Positions 24,472 to 33,200 of a DNA stretch of 39,375 nt are shown here, piece after piece. Position 1 is the stretch's first letter. Every line of letters starts with the position of its first letter. This DNA is from an uncultured Nitrospinaceae bacterium (lineage in GTDB: Bacteria; Nitrospinota; Nitrospinia; Nitrospinales; VA-1): contig CALJGH010000125.1 of assembly GCA_938073925.1 (NCBI GenBank), forward strand, positions 1 through 39,375, in the 5' to 3' direction. The notes beneath the pieces are model-generated. The model saw nothing but the letters and a program-made list of their open reading frames with translations. It ran no database searches and was not told the origin of the DNA. The position numbers and the translations under genes are program-made.

Positions 24472-25859
24472 TTATAGACACACACGCGCATATCGATGTG
24501 GCCGATTACGAAGAAGACCGCGAAGCTGTAATAGAACGCGCCCGCGAAGCCGGAGTGCAATACATGCTGAATATTGGTTGCGATATCGAAAGCAGCTATC
24601 GGTCTATGGAACTTGCCGAACAATACGATTTCATTTACGCGACTGCAGGCATCCATCCGCATGAAGTGAAATCCATTGATGAAGATACTTACACCCACCT
24701 ACGGCAATTGCTGGCTCATCCAAAGGTCGTGGCTCTTGGAGAAATAGGTCTCGATTATTTTAAAAACTATTCTCCTCAGGATTTACAACGCACGCATTTT
24801 CGCAATCAAGTGCAACTAGCGCGTGACATGAACAAGCCCATTGTTATCCACAGTCGGGATGCGAAGGAAGACATCATTTCGATTTTGTCAGAGTTTTATC
24901 CCAAAGACCCAACCGCACATTCTGGGATATTCCATTGTTTTTCAGGGGACCAGGAACTGGCAGACGCCGCGTTGGAGATGGGATTCTATATTTCCTTTTC
25001 CGGTTCAGTTACATTTAAAAAAGCAGAAGATCTGCGCGAAGTGGCGAAAAATGTTCCTGCAGATCGTTTATTCGCAGAAACCGATTGCCCTTATCTAACA
25101 CCTGTTCCACATCGAGGCAAGCGTAACGAACCGGCTTATGTAAATTTCACTGCTGAAAAACTTGCAGAAATCCGCGGATTAAAAATTGAAGATGTGGAAC
25201 GCACCATGGCACTGAACTTTTTCGAACTGTTTGGCATTGGCGCGCAAGCAAAAACGGGAACTGTTTCGTATAAGATTCGCAACTCACTTTATCTCAACCT
25301 GACACAACGTTGTACCGCTGATTGTGTGTTCTGCACCCGGCTGACTAAACCTGTTGTCCAAGGCTACAATTTGGCATTAGACCGGGAACCCACAGCGACT
25401 GAAGTTTGGGAATCGATTGACGATGTAAAAAAATACGATGAGGTTGTTTTTTGCGGATTTGGTGAGCCCACTCTCAGGCTGGATGTCATCAAAGAAGTCG
25501 CTAAAAAAGTCAAAGACAATGGCGGCCGCGTGAGGCTCAACACCAACGGTCATGGAAACGTAATCAACAAACGCAATATCCTGCCAGAGTTATCGGGTCT
25601 GATCGATGAAGTTTCGGTGAGTCTCAATGCCGACTCTTCGGAAGCCTACGATCAAATTTGTCAGCCCCTGCCAAAATTCCGCAATGGCATTTATGAAAAA
25701 ATTAAAGAATTCATTGAAGAGGCCAAAAAATACATCCCCGATGTACAAGCTTCTATTGTCACCCACCAAAACGGGGTCGATGAATCGAACTGCGAAGAAA
25801 TCGTAAATAAAGAATTTGGAGTAAAATACCGGGCACGCAGGTACAACATCGTCGGCTAG
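24468..25859 (+). CDS. TatD hydrolase fused to a TatD-linked radical SAM domain
   Basis: Residues 1 to about 257 are a TatD-type metal-dependent 3'-5' DNase. The metal motif is THAH at 5-8; AGIHPHE, GEIGLDYF, VIHSRDA, HCFSGD and ETDCPYLTP follow in order. Residues from about 265 to 463 form a radical SAM domain with C282-x3-C286-x2-C289 for the 4Fe-4S cluster. GFGEPTLR (the GGE-like SAM motif) and VSVSLNAD follow. The combination matches the TatD-linked radical SAM family, here as one polypeptide. The frame ends at TAG 25857-25859, after YNIVG; 29 further codons continue in frame to TAA 25947-25949 (PDHAAEWLLAKAFEEYKEGF...). The activity of the radical SAM part is unknown. Confidence 0.9.
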   Translation: MIIDTHAHIDVADYEEDREAVIERAREAGVQYMLNIGCDIESSYRSMELAEQYDFIYATAGIHPHEVKSIDEDTYTHLRQLLAHPKVVALGEIGLDYFKNYSPQDLQRTHFRNQVQLARDMNKPIVIHSRDAKEDIISILSEFYPKDPTAHSGIFHCFSGDQELADAALEMGFYISFSGSVTFKKAEDLREVAKNVPADRLFAETDCPYLTPVPHRGKRNEPAYVNFTAEKLAEIRGLKIEDVERTMALNFFELFGIGAQAKTGTVSYKIRNSLYLNLTQRCTADCVFCTRLTKPVVQGYNLALDREPTATEVWESIDDVKKYDEVVFCGFGEPTLRLDVIKEVAKKVKDNGGRVRLNTNGHGNVINKRNILPELSGLIDEVSVSLNADSSEAYDQICQPLPKFRNGIYEKIKEFIEEAKKYIPDVQASIVTHQNGVDESNCEEIVNKEFGVKYRARRYNIVG

Positions 25860-25949
25860 CCCGACCATGCGGCCGAATGGCTACTGGCAAAAGCTTTTGA
25901 AGAATACAAGGAAGGCTTTAATTATCGTAATCATATTGAAGCACTTTAA
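25860..25949 (+). other. In-frame protein-like extension after the amber codon
   Basis: Immediately after the TAG of the TatD-radical SAM gene, 29 codons remain open in the same frame before TAA. They encode a plausible amphipathic helix (AAEWLLAKAFEEYKEGFNY, then RNHIEAL), unlike the short random peptides expected after a stop. Either the gene recently acquired an amber mutation, or some readthrough occurs, or a short ancestral extension is decaying. UAG also ends ubiD and uvrA, so it is not a reassigned codon. Confidence 0.5.
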
Positions 25950-26019
25950 ATCTTATACTCCCTTTCAAGTTCGTGTATTATCCATATTTGCTTCTTGATA
26001 TAAAAAGGGAATATAAGAG

Positions 26020-26454
26020 ATGGAAGAAACCAATGAATCTGTTGAATCTCAAGAGAGCGTAAACCGAAAAGGACTCGGCTGGGCCTCGCTAGGTGCAGGG
26101 TTGGCCGGGTTAAGTGTCATGCTCGGCGCGTTTGGCGCACATTCCTTGAAAGCCCGTTTGACAGAAAAAAAACTCGCTACCTTCCACACTGCCACCGACT
26201 ACCTCGGTTACCATGCATTAGGCCTGATCTTGATCGGCATATTAATTTACTTGTTGCATCGGGATACCGCGCGCAAGCTGAACCGCTCTGCAACCTGGAT
26301 AAGTGTCGGGATGGTATTTTTCTGCGGAAGTCTTTACGGGCTGGTGTTTGACGGCCCTCGGTTTTTGGGCCCGATCACCCCTCTGGGAGGACTCTGCTTT
26401 ATGATTGGATGGTTTACAGTGACTACCACTCTATTTAAAAAATCAAAAGGTTAG
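26020..26454 (+). CDS. DUF423 (YgdD-type) small integral membrane protein
   Basis: This 144-residue inner-membrane protein has a polar N-terminus of about 18 residues followed by four hydrophobic helices. The DUF423 signature is clear: GAFGAHSLKARL near residues 37-48, then TATDYLGYHALGLI, FCGSLYGL and ITPLGGLCFMIGW. The N-terminal extension is longer than usual. GGGA ten or so bases before the ATG acts as the binding site. The biochemical role of this family is not known. It is followed by the tail of a decayed chemotaxis receptor gene and a terminator. Confidence 0.88.
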   Translation: MEETNESVESQESVNRKGLGWASLGAGLAGLSVMLGAFGAHSLKARLTEKKLATFHTATDYLGYHALGLILIGILIYLLHRDTARKLNRSATWISVGMVFFCGSLYGLVFDGPRFLGPITPLGGLCFMIGWFTVTTTLFKKSKG

Positions 26455-26468
26455 CCTCCCTTCTTCAG

Positions 26469-26624
26469 TTTAAAGGAGTCTGGGAAATTTCCCAGAATAT
26501 CTCTGGTGTTTAAACCGCAGCGGAAGAAACCACACAAGGTTCCAGCCAGACCAAGGATGTAGCCAACGAGCTTTCAAAGCTTGCAGTTGATCTGCAAGAC
26601 TTGGTCAGTCGATTTAAAATTTAA
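26469..26624 (+). pseudogene. C-terminal remnant of a methyl-accepting chemotaxis protein gene
   Basis: In one frame the sequence reads KGVWEISQNISGV, a TAA at 26511-26513, then TAAEETTQGSSQTKDVANEL, SKLAVDLQDLVSRFKI and a TAA at 26622-26624. This is the end of an MCP signalling domain (canonical EISQNISGVSTAAEETTQGS). The internal stop sits where the family has Ser, so a single C-to-A change (TCA to TAA) would explain it. Everything upstream of KGV is missing: the DUF423 gene ends 15 bases earlier. It cannot encode a receptor and marks a deletion or rearrangement junction near 26455-26469. Confidence 0.85.
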
Positions 26625-26633
26625 AAGATTCAT

Positions 26634-26666
26634 AAGCCCCTGGAAAATCCAGGGGCTTTTTTTATT
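26634..26666 (+). terminator. Strong rho-independent terminator
   Basis: AAGCCCCTGG (26634-26643), loop AAAAT, CCAGGGGCTT (26649-26658), then TTTTTATT: a ten-pair, GC-rich perfect stem with a T tract on the plus strand. It lies ten bases after the chemotaxis-receptor remnant and was probably its terminator; it now ends the DUF423 transcript. It also separates this unit from the convergent peroxidase operon. Confidence 0.92.
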
Positions 26667-26673
26667 AACGAGG

Positions 26674-27666
26674 TTATGGTAGATCTGGGAAAATAACCTC
26701 GATGGGTTCTCCATCAAGAGCTATTAGAAATTCAACTAGGTCTTTTTTCTCCTGCGCGGTCAACCCAAGAGGTGTGATAAAAGGGCTCAGGTTTTCTTTT
26801 ATATCCCCTCCCCGATCATAAAACTCTATCACATCTTTCAATGTAGCTTCTGTTCCATTATGCATATAAGGAGCAGACTGGGTAATACTGCGTAAACCCG
26901 GGGTTTTAAAAGCACCTTTGTCAAAATCGGATTTACTTTCATTATATCGACCCAAGTCAACCTTCAAAGGTCCTGCCGCCTTAACCCCAATATTATGAAA
27001 ACCACTATCGGTAAAAACCGGACCGTTGTGACAAATAGCACACTTGGCCTTCCCAAAAAACAGGTTCATGCCTTTCACCGCCGATGTAGACATAGCGGAT
27101 TTGTCGCCAGCCCAATATTTATCATAGGGGGCATTTTTTGAAACAACCGATCTTTCATAAGTTGCAATGGCCTTGGCAATGTTATCGATAGTCATGGAGT
27201 TTGTTCCAAATACAGAGGTGAATCGTTTGACATAACCCGGTAGAGCTTTTAGCTCGCGAATTAATTCATCAAAGTTCTGATTCATTTCACCTGTAGCTTC
27301 AATAGGACCTTTCGCCTGATCTTCCAGAGATTTTTTTCTTCCATCCCACATCTGGACTTCAAAATATCCACTGTTTATAACGGTGGGAGCATGGCGACCC
27401 AATTCCTTCTGACCATCCCCAATAGTGCGAGGAAGTCCATCCCCCCAACCCAATCCGGGGTTATGGCAGGTGGCGCAACTTATCCAATTGCTCCCCGACA
27501 ATCGCGGATCAAAATACAGCATCTTCCCCAACGCTTCTTTTTCTTTAGACCATTTATTGTCTGCCGGATGTTTCATTTCCGGGACTCGTTCGTAAACAGA
27601 CTCTTCTGCCCATGCAGTTGAAAATGAAACCATCCCAACCAAAACCGCAATAATCAGCTGTCGCAT
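26674..27666 (-). CDS. Di-haem cytochrome c peroxidase (CcpA/MauG family)
   Basis: This is a periplasmic enzyme that reduces H2O2 with electrons from small cytochromes. The start is the ATG at 27666 (MRQLIIAVLV...), chosen because AAGGAAG lies just upstream and the signal peptide then begins at residue 1; a longer frame would overlap msrA. The 330-residue precursor has a cleavable signal ending near AWA-EE. Two haem-binding motifs are present: C64-A-T-C67-H68 and C209-A-I-C212-H213. Family blocks DGRKKSLEDQA and FKTPGLRSITQSAPYMHNG (the latter with the distal-haem region) are present. It is last in a four-gene operon with msrA and a parvulin, which suggests a role against peroxide damage. Confidence 0.92.
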   Translation of the reverse strand: MRQLIIAVLVGMVSFSTAWAEESVYERVPEMKHPADNKWSKEKEALGKMLYFDPRLSGSNWISCATCHNPGLGWGDGLPRTIGDGQKELGRHAPTVINSGYFEVQMWDGRKKSLEDQAKGPIEATGEMNQNFDELIRELKALPGYVKRFTSVFGTNSMTIDNIAKAIATYERSVVSKNAPYDKYWAGDKSAMSTSAVKGMNLFFGKAKCAICHNGPVFTDSGFHNIGVKAAGPLKVDLGRYNESKSDFDKGAFKTPGLRSITQSAPYMHNGTEATLKDVIEFYDRGGDIKENLSPFITPLGLTAQEKKDLVEFLIALDGEPIEVIFPDLP

Positions 27667-27683
27667 AAACGTCTTCCTTACTT

Positions 27684-28145
27684 TTAGTGGCAATTTTCCA
27701 ATCCTCTTTTTGCTAGATACTGTTGATGATAGTCTTCAGCAATATAATATTTTGACTCGGCGGTGATTTCCGTAACGATAGGATTTGGAAATCGTCCTGA
27801 ATTTTGTTCTTTAGATTTTATCGCAGCCGCTTCCTGAGCCGGATCAGCAAAGAAAATTACAGACCGATACTGTGTGCCTCTATCTGGCCCCTGTCTATTT
27901 AATGTCGTCGGGTCGTGACACCCCCAAAAAACATCAAGCAATTCTTCATAAGAAACAGAAGAAGGGTCGAACTCAACCCAAACTACTTCTGCGTGGTTGG
28001 TTTTTCCCGTACATACTTGTTCATAGGTCGGATTATCTGTAGCCCCTCCTGTGTAGCCGACAGAAGTGGAAGTAACCCCTTTCACTTTACCGAAGGCGAC
28101 TTCGATACCCCAGAAACATCCTGCCCCGAAAATTGCGGTTGCCAT
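27684..28145 (-). CDS. msrA: Peptide methionine-S-sulfoxide reductase
   Basis: MsrA repairs S-methionine sulfoxide in proteins. The catalytic motif GCFWG is at residues 8-12 (Cys10), the GYTGG block near 30-34 and the YRSVIFF block near 93-99. A likely resolving cysteine is the second-last residue (ENCH). No signal peptide is present, so it is cytoplasmic. AGGAGG six bases before the ATG gives strong translation. It lies 11 bases after the parvulin gene and 17 bases before the peroxidase gene. No MsrB domain is fused. Confidence 0.95.
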   Translation of the reverse strand: MATAIFGAGCFWGIEVAFGKVKGVTSTSVGYTGGATDNPTYEQVCTGKTNHAEVVWVEFDPSSVSYEELLDVFWGCHDPTTLNRQGPDRGTQYRSVIFFADPAQEAAAIKSKEQNSGRFPNPIVTEITAESKYYIAEDYHQQYLAKRGLENCH

Positions 28146-28156
28146 ACTTCCTCCTA

Positions 28157-28435
28157 TTAGCTTCGGCTGGTGATCTCAATAAGATGGTATCCGAATTGAG
28201 TTTTAACCGGACCATGAACTTTTCCCACATCATCATTAAACACGACTGTATCAAACTCAGGAACCATTTGACCGGGACTGAATTCTCCCAAACCTCCGCC
28301 GTCATTTCCAGATGGACATTCTGAATGCTGTTTCGCCATATCGGCAAAATCTGCACCCCCTTCAATCTTACTTTTTAAATCTATACAGGCTTCTTCGGTT
28401 TTGACAAGAATATGTCGAGCACTTGCTTTAGGCAT
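28157..28435 (-). CDS. Parvulin-type peptidyl-prolyl isomerase
   Basis: This is a minimal single-domain PpiC of 92 residues. It has the family opening ASARHILVKTEE, then ADFADMAKQHSECPSG near residues 28-43, GGGLGEFSPGQMVPEFDTVVF and the closing GPVKTQFGYHLIEI. It catalyses cis-trans isomerisation at prolines. No signal peptide is seen, so it acts in the cytoplasm. Its ATG lies eight bases inside the preceding gene, and AAGGAAA is its binding site. It is comparable in size to E. coli PpiC (93 residues). Confidence 0.93.
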   Translation of the reverse strand: MPKASARHILVKTEEACIDLKSKIEGGADFADMAKQHSECPSGNDGGGLGEFSPGQMVPEFDTVVFNDDVGKVHGPVKTQFGYHLIEITSRS

Positions 28436-29261
28436 TGGTATTTCCTTTGTTATTAAGTGGTGAATTATAAAATCTAAAATAGAACCCCATCCATATCAAC
28501 CCCATTACCACCAGGGCTGTAAAATGCGGAAAATACTTATCAGAATACCAGGAAGGAGAAAACTGCATGACTCCTTTTATCTCTCCCGAATAATGCTTTA
28601 GCATCTCCCCATATTCTACTATCAGCCGAACGGGAAAACGATCTTCATCCAAATCGCCCCCGCGTTTTACTGTTACGTCAAAGTTTTTCTTCTCATTGCT
28701 TCTTAGCGTGAACCCCATCATTCCATTAAACTTTTCCGCAACCATACCCGGTGGCAACAGCAACATCATTCTGACATTTTTTAATGAGTCCGAATGATTT
28801 TGAATCATGATCTTTAAATTAGATGATGCTGGCCCACCAGAAGATTGAATACTACCCCCGATTTGCGATTTGACAGGTTCTTCAAAGTAAAACGAATCTG
28901 TATGTAAAATCGTTTTACTTTCTCCTCCCTCAAAAAGCGTTTTATATCTTACCTTCGCGGAAATAGGATATGTGCCAACCCGAAGAACCGGAGGGTGCTT
29001 GTCATTCTCCAGGGTAATACTCTGCCCTGGACCAAGCTCTCGAATTGCAGTCATCATGGACATCGAGTGGTGAAAATGAAACATCGGCTGAATATGAAAA
29101 AGAGGTTTTGAGCCTGTATTTTTCATCGTCAAGGCCAAACCCACCTGACCATTTTGGTCCACATCACTATTAATGATAACCTGCAAAGGTTGCCCCAGCA
29201 ACGAATTGGGGAAAACAACAAATAAAATCAACACAAATAGATGGCACATATAAATTCCCAT
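28428..29261 (-). CDS. Exported membrane-anchored protein of unknown function
   Basis: The 277-residue protein has an N-terminal signal (MCHLFVLILFVVFPNSLLG), a large extracytoplasmic part with the look of two immunoglobulin-like/CARDB-type beta domains (residues about 25-125 and 135-230), and a C-terminal membrane helix (FTALVVMGLIWMGFYFRF, about 247-264). A notable patch HFHHSMSMM near residues 62-70 is rich in His and Met and could bind copper or another metal. It is first in the operon with a parvulin, MsrA and the cytochrome peroxidase. No specific family is recognised. Confidence 0.75.
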   Translation of the reverse strand: MGIYMCHLFVLILFVVFPNSLLGQPLQVIINSDVDQNGQVGLALTMKNTGSKPLFHIQPMFHFHHSMSMMTAIRELGPGQSITLENDKHPPVLRVGTYPISAKVRYKTLFEGGESKTILHTDSFYFEEPVKSQIGGSIQSSGGPASSNLKIMIQNHSDSLKNVRMMLLLPPGMVAEKFNGMMGFTLRSNEKKNFDVTVKRGGDLDEDRFPVRLIVEYGEMLKHYSGEIKGVMQFSPSWYSDKYFPHFTALVVMGLIWMGFYFRFYNSPLNNKGNTNA

Positions 29262-29402
29262 TATTTTCAGTCTTCAACTTCAAGTCATTTTAATTCAAAA
29301 ATACATTCATGGCAACGAAATGGCCTTCTATATTAATCGGATTTGACCCAAAAAAGTTGTTATTATTGAAGTAGAAATCGAATCCTATTAGGAGAATCGT
29401 TA

Positions 29403-30146
29403 ATGGATACTCTACTGACTATTTTTATATTACTAGGTCTGTTGTTGTTCAGCACATTCCGGGTATTGAGGGAATATGAACGAGGTGTTGTATTTCTGTT
29501 GGGAAGGTTCTGGAAAGTAAAGGGCCCCGGTATCGTTATTGTTTTTCCCGGAATACAGAAAATGGTCAAGGTTAGCTTGCGAACCGTGGTGATGGATGTT
29601 CCCCCACAAGACATCATCACGAAAGACAACGTAACCGTAAAGGTCAATGCGGTAATCTATTTTCGCGTCGTAGACTCGCAAAAAGCGATCATTGAAGTAG
29701 AGGACTTTTTATACGCCACCTCTCAGCTTGCGCAGACTACATTGCGAAGCATATTAGGACAAAGCACCCTGGACGATCTCTTGTCCAATCGCGAAGAGAT
29801 CAACGCTCACCTACAAAAGGTCATTGATGAACAAACCGAGCCTTGGGGTGTCAAGGTCGCAAACGTTGAAGTTAAAAACGTTGACCTGCCACAGGAAATG
29901 CAAAGAGCATTAGCAAAACAGGCGGAAGCAGAACGCGAGCGACGCGCAAAAGTTATCAATGCCCAGGGCGAGTTCGAAGCGGCTCAGAAAACCTGTGATG
30001 CGGCAGACTTGATTGGCAGCCACCCGCCCGCTTTGCAACTACGATTTTTCCAGACTTTGTTGGATCTCTCAAATAATGAGGGCAACCATACTTATATCCC
30101 TATTCCACTGGAGTTATTTGATTCCTTTAAAAATAAAAGAGAATAA
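29403..30146 (+). CDS. Stomatin/slipin-like SPFH-domain membrane protein
   Basis: An N-terminal membrane segment (residues 3-18) is followed by the SPFH/band 7 domain with REYERGVVFLLGRF, KGPGIVIVFPGIQK and VPPQDIITKDNVTVKVNAVI. A helical tail near 165-205 has the AEAERERRAKVINAQGE heptad typical of slipins. At 247 residues it is the usual length. Such proteins form oligomeric scaffolds on the inner membrane and often pair with an NfeD protease-like protein; none is encoded here. AGGAGA at 29390-29395 is a clear binding site. It leads the plus-strand cluster with the MoxR ATPase. Confidence 0.93.
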   Translation: MDTLLTIFILLGLLLFSTFRVLREYERGVVFLLGRFWKVKGPGIVIVFPGIQKMVKVSLRTVVMDVPPQDIITKDNVTVKVNAVIYFRVVDSQKAIIEVEDFLYATSQLAQTTLRSILGQSTLDDLLSNREEINAHLQKVIDEQTEPWGVKVANVEVKNVDLPQEMQRALAKQAEAERERRAKVINAQGEFEAAQKTCDAADLIGSHPPALQLRFFQTLLDLSNNEGNHTYIPIPLELFDSFKNKRE

Positions 30147-30206
30147 ATCATGATACCGTTTTATTATTTTTAGTCCCATCACAATAATATTTTCTCCCGT
30201 ATTTTC

Positions 30207-33200
30207 ATGGAAGCTTACTCTCAAATAAATCAGTTCCTGATTCGCGTCCAAAAAAGCTGCAATCGAATTCGGCTTATATTAGGAACCTATCTGTTTTTTG
30301 CCGCCCTTCTAGGAACTCTATTGTGCGTGGCACTGTTTTATTACCTACAACCCTCGTCAATCAGCTATTACGCATCCGCCCTGCTTTTTTTGATTTTAGG
30401 GAAGTATCTCTACTCCACGGTGCGTTCTAGTTCTTTAAAAAAAATCGATCGAGAGGGTGCAGCCTTACTTATAGAAAAGAAATACCCTGAACTAAATAAT
30501 TCACTCATAAATTCTGCGCAATTGGGTGACATTGTTTCCGACCCTGCCAGAGAGAAACTTTTCTCTTCCGCTTTTATTCACGAGTTAATAGCCCGAACCC
30601 AGAACCACATAACTAAACTAAATGCCGACTCGGTTATTGAAAAAAGCCGGACAACACATTCGAGAAATTTATTTCTAAGCACTTTGGCGATTGGCTTGGT
30701 CGTCACTTTCATCGTTCCTGACTTCTGGCAACAAGCACTCAAAAACAGCAATCCTTCAGCTGGCAACCCGTCAACAGTGACGGCAGAAAAAAACATTTCA
30801 AGCCCCGACTTAGCAGAACCCGTTTACAGCATTCATGATCTCGCGCTGATATTGAACTATCCCGCTTACACACGCTTGTCAGCAAAAAGGGTTAACCCTT
30901 CTGATGGTTCCGTAAAAGCATTGCCTGGAACTGAAGTCCTGATTAAAGGTAAAATCAATCAAGCTGTTCAAGCCGCCAGTCTTGTCATTAACGAGAAAGA
31001 CTCCTTCCTCATGGAATCAAAAAAGGACTCCACTCTATCGGGGTCTTTTATGGTTCGCGAAAAAGGCTTCTACCAATTCAGAGTTAAAGGGCCGTCAGGA
31101 ACCCGAACCGTGTTGCCGCAAAAATTTCCCATCAAGCTCGATAAAGATAAAAAGCCGCGCATCCTTTTATTTCCTGCCAATCCGAAGCCGGTTTACTTTG
31201 ACACCGATAAAATCCAGATATTTTATGAAGGAAGCGATGATTTTGGCATCCGTAGCATAGAGTTAGTCGCGCTGATTGACGACAGCACAACTCGAAAAAG
31301 TATTAAAAACTTAAAAAACGGAGAAAAAGCATCCCAGGGAAGATTTACTTGGAACCTGGCTCTTGAATCCTTAAAGCCTGGACAAGAAATTCAATATTAT
31401 CTGGAAATAAAGGACAACGATAATGTTTTTGGCCCCAACAAAAACCAGTCCGAAATAATTAGCTTTACCATTTTTGACACGAGCAAGGAGCAGGAAAACC
31501 TTGTCCGCCTTCAGGATGAATTGACAGAAAAAATGATCGCCCTGTTAGCAACCGGATTGGTAGAAGACAATATTCTAAAGACAACCACGAAGGATGCTCT
31601 TTACGGAAAAAAACTACTCGCCTCGAATGCCGATGCTCTGATTGATATTATTGGCCTCGCGCAGCATATAAAAAATCAGGCAGAAGAGCTTGGCAATTTC
31701 CCACAAGCTTACCTGACATTATTAAATAATATCATTTCGGGATTAAAAACAATCCGTCAGGAAAAAATTGACGCGATCGATAAAATTCAAGGAACAATAA
31801 TGAAACCCACCCCGGTGGACTACAATTTATTCTCTATCGAAGTTTTAAATGATCGCATGGTCACACATTTAGAGCGCGATATTCTTTACCTGATAAAAAT
31901 CACCAATCGCCAAAAAATGGATAGGGTAATGGATCTGGAAGATCAGCTATTAGAACTAACCGAGACTCTACAGGAGGAATTTGAAAATCTGAAAAACAAA
32001 AAGTCCCCTTTGAACTCGAACCAGCTCAAATCCAAACTCGACCAGATACAGCAAACATTAAAACAACTCATGGAGAAGTTGGCACAGCAAAACCAATCGA
32101 TGCCCGATGAATTCCTAAATTCCAAGTCCTACAAAAGCATGAATATGGAAGAAATGATGGCGTCGGTTGAAAAAATTCAAGACCTCGCGAATCAAGGGAA
32201 AATGGATGAAGCCATGGAGCAACTTAAAAAAATGGCTGAAGAGTTAAGAAAATTTGCTGAGCAATTAAATCAAGCTGAATCTTCGATGGAAGAAATGGTG
32301 GACACAGAAATGATGGAACAACTCAACGAGTCCACGCAAGAATTAAAAGACATGGAAAAGAAACAACGCGAGATCATTAAAAAAACTTCAGAAATAAACC
32401 AGGAACTGCGACAGAAGCAGTCCAAAAAATTTGAGTCTTTGGTTAAAAAGTTTTTTGAAGAACTCAAAAGAGATGTGGAGTCCATTCGTTCCATTCTTGA
32501 TGACGATAAAAACTACCTTAATGAGCATTCAGCCATGAAAAAGCTTAGCAAGCTCCTTGAAAAAGAATCCGCTCTAAATCAGGAAATACAATCGCTGGGG
32601 CAAGAGACCATAGACTCCAGCCTTAAAGATAGTCTCGCGAAGAACTTTGCAGAGTTGAAGGACCGCCAACGACAACTTTCTAGCACATTATCTGAGATGA
32701 ACTCTCTCAGAGCAATGGGGCTCCAGGAGTTCAAGGAGAAACTTCCAGAGCTACAGAAAAAATACGATTCTTTGAAAGAACTTGCCGAGTTAAATGAATT
32801 GAACGAATTTAATTTACTTTTCAAAAGCACTTATCCGGAAGTATTCCGCTGGCAAGGCAATATACAAGCATCACGGAACGAAAATATCACCGGAAAAATA
32901 AGCGATGATTTGAAGAAGGTGACCCGGTTGAACGGAGAGATATCCAAGAAACTCGGCTCATTGAAACGTTCGACCGAAGCCAGCAACGACTCGCTCCTTT
33001 CCAAAGAAGAGAAGAGCAAACTACAGAAAATGGCAGAGCAGGAAAAATCTATGCGAGGAAAAACGGAAGGAATGCAAAAACAGTTTTCTAAAATGAATCA
33101 GAAAAACCCATTACTCCCGCCCTCCCTCGCTCAAAATATGCAGATGGCAGGAAAAAACCTGCAACGTGCCGAATCTCGCTTACAAGGGAATCAAGTACAA

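Noticed and set aside
23745..24698. 317-codon open frame opposite metG and tatD
   Set aside because: It crosses the boundary of two strongly conserved genes on the other strand; Ser/Phe-rich composition is typical of an antisense shadow.
25857..25859. Genome-wide reassignment of UAG (for example pyrrolysine)
   Set aside because: ubiD and uvrA both end at UAG at their normal family C-termini, and no pyl genes are seen in the window.
29309..29374. 21-codon frame just before the stomatin gene
   Set aside because: No binding site upstream and it overlaps the likely leader of the stomatin transcript; nothing else supports translation.
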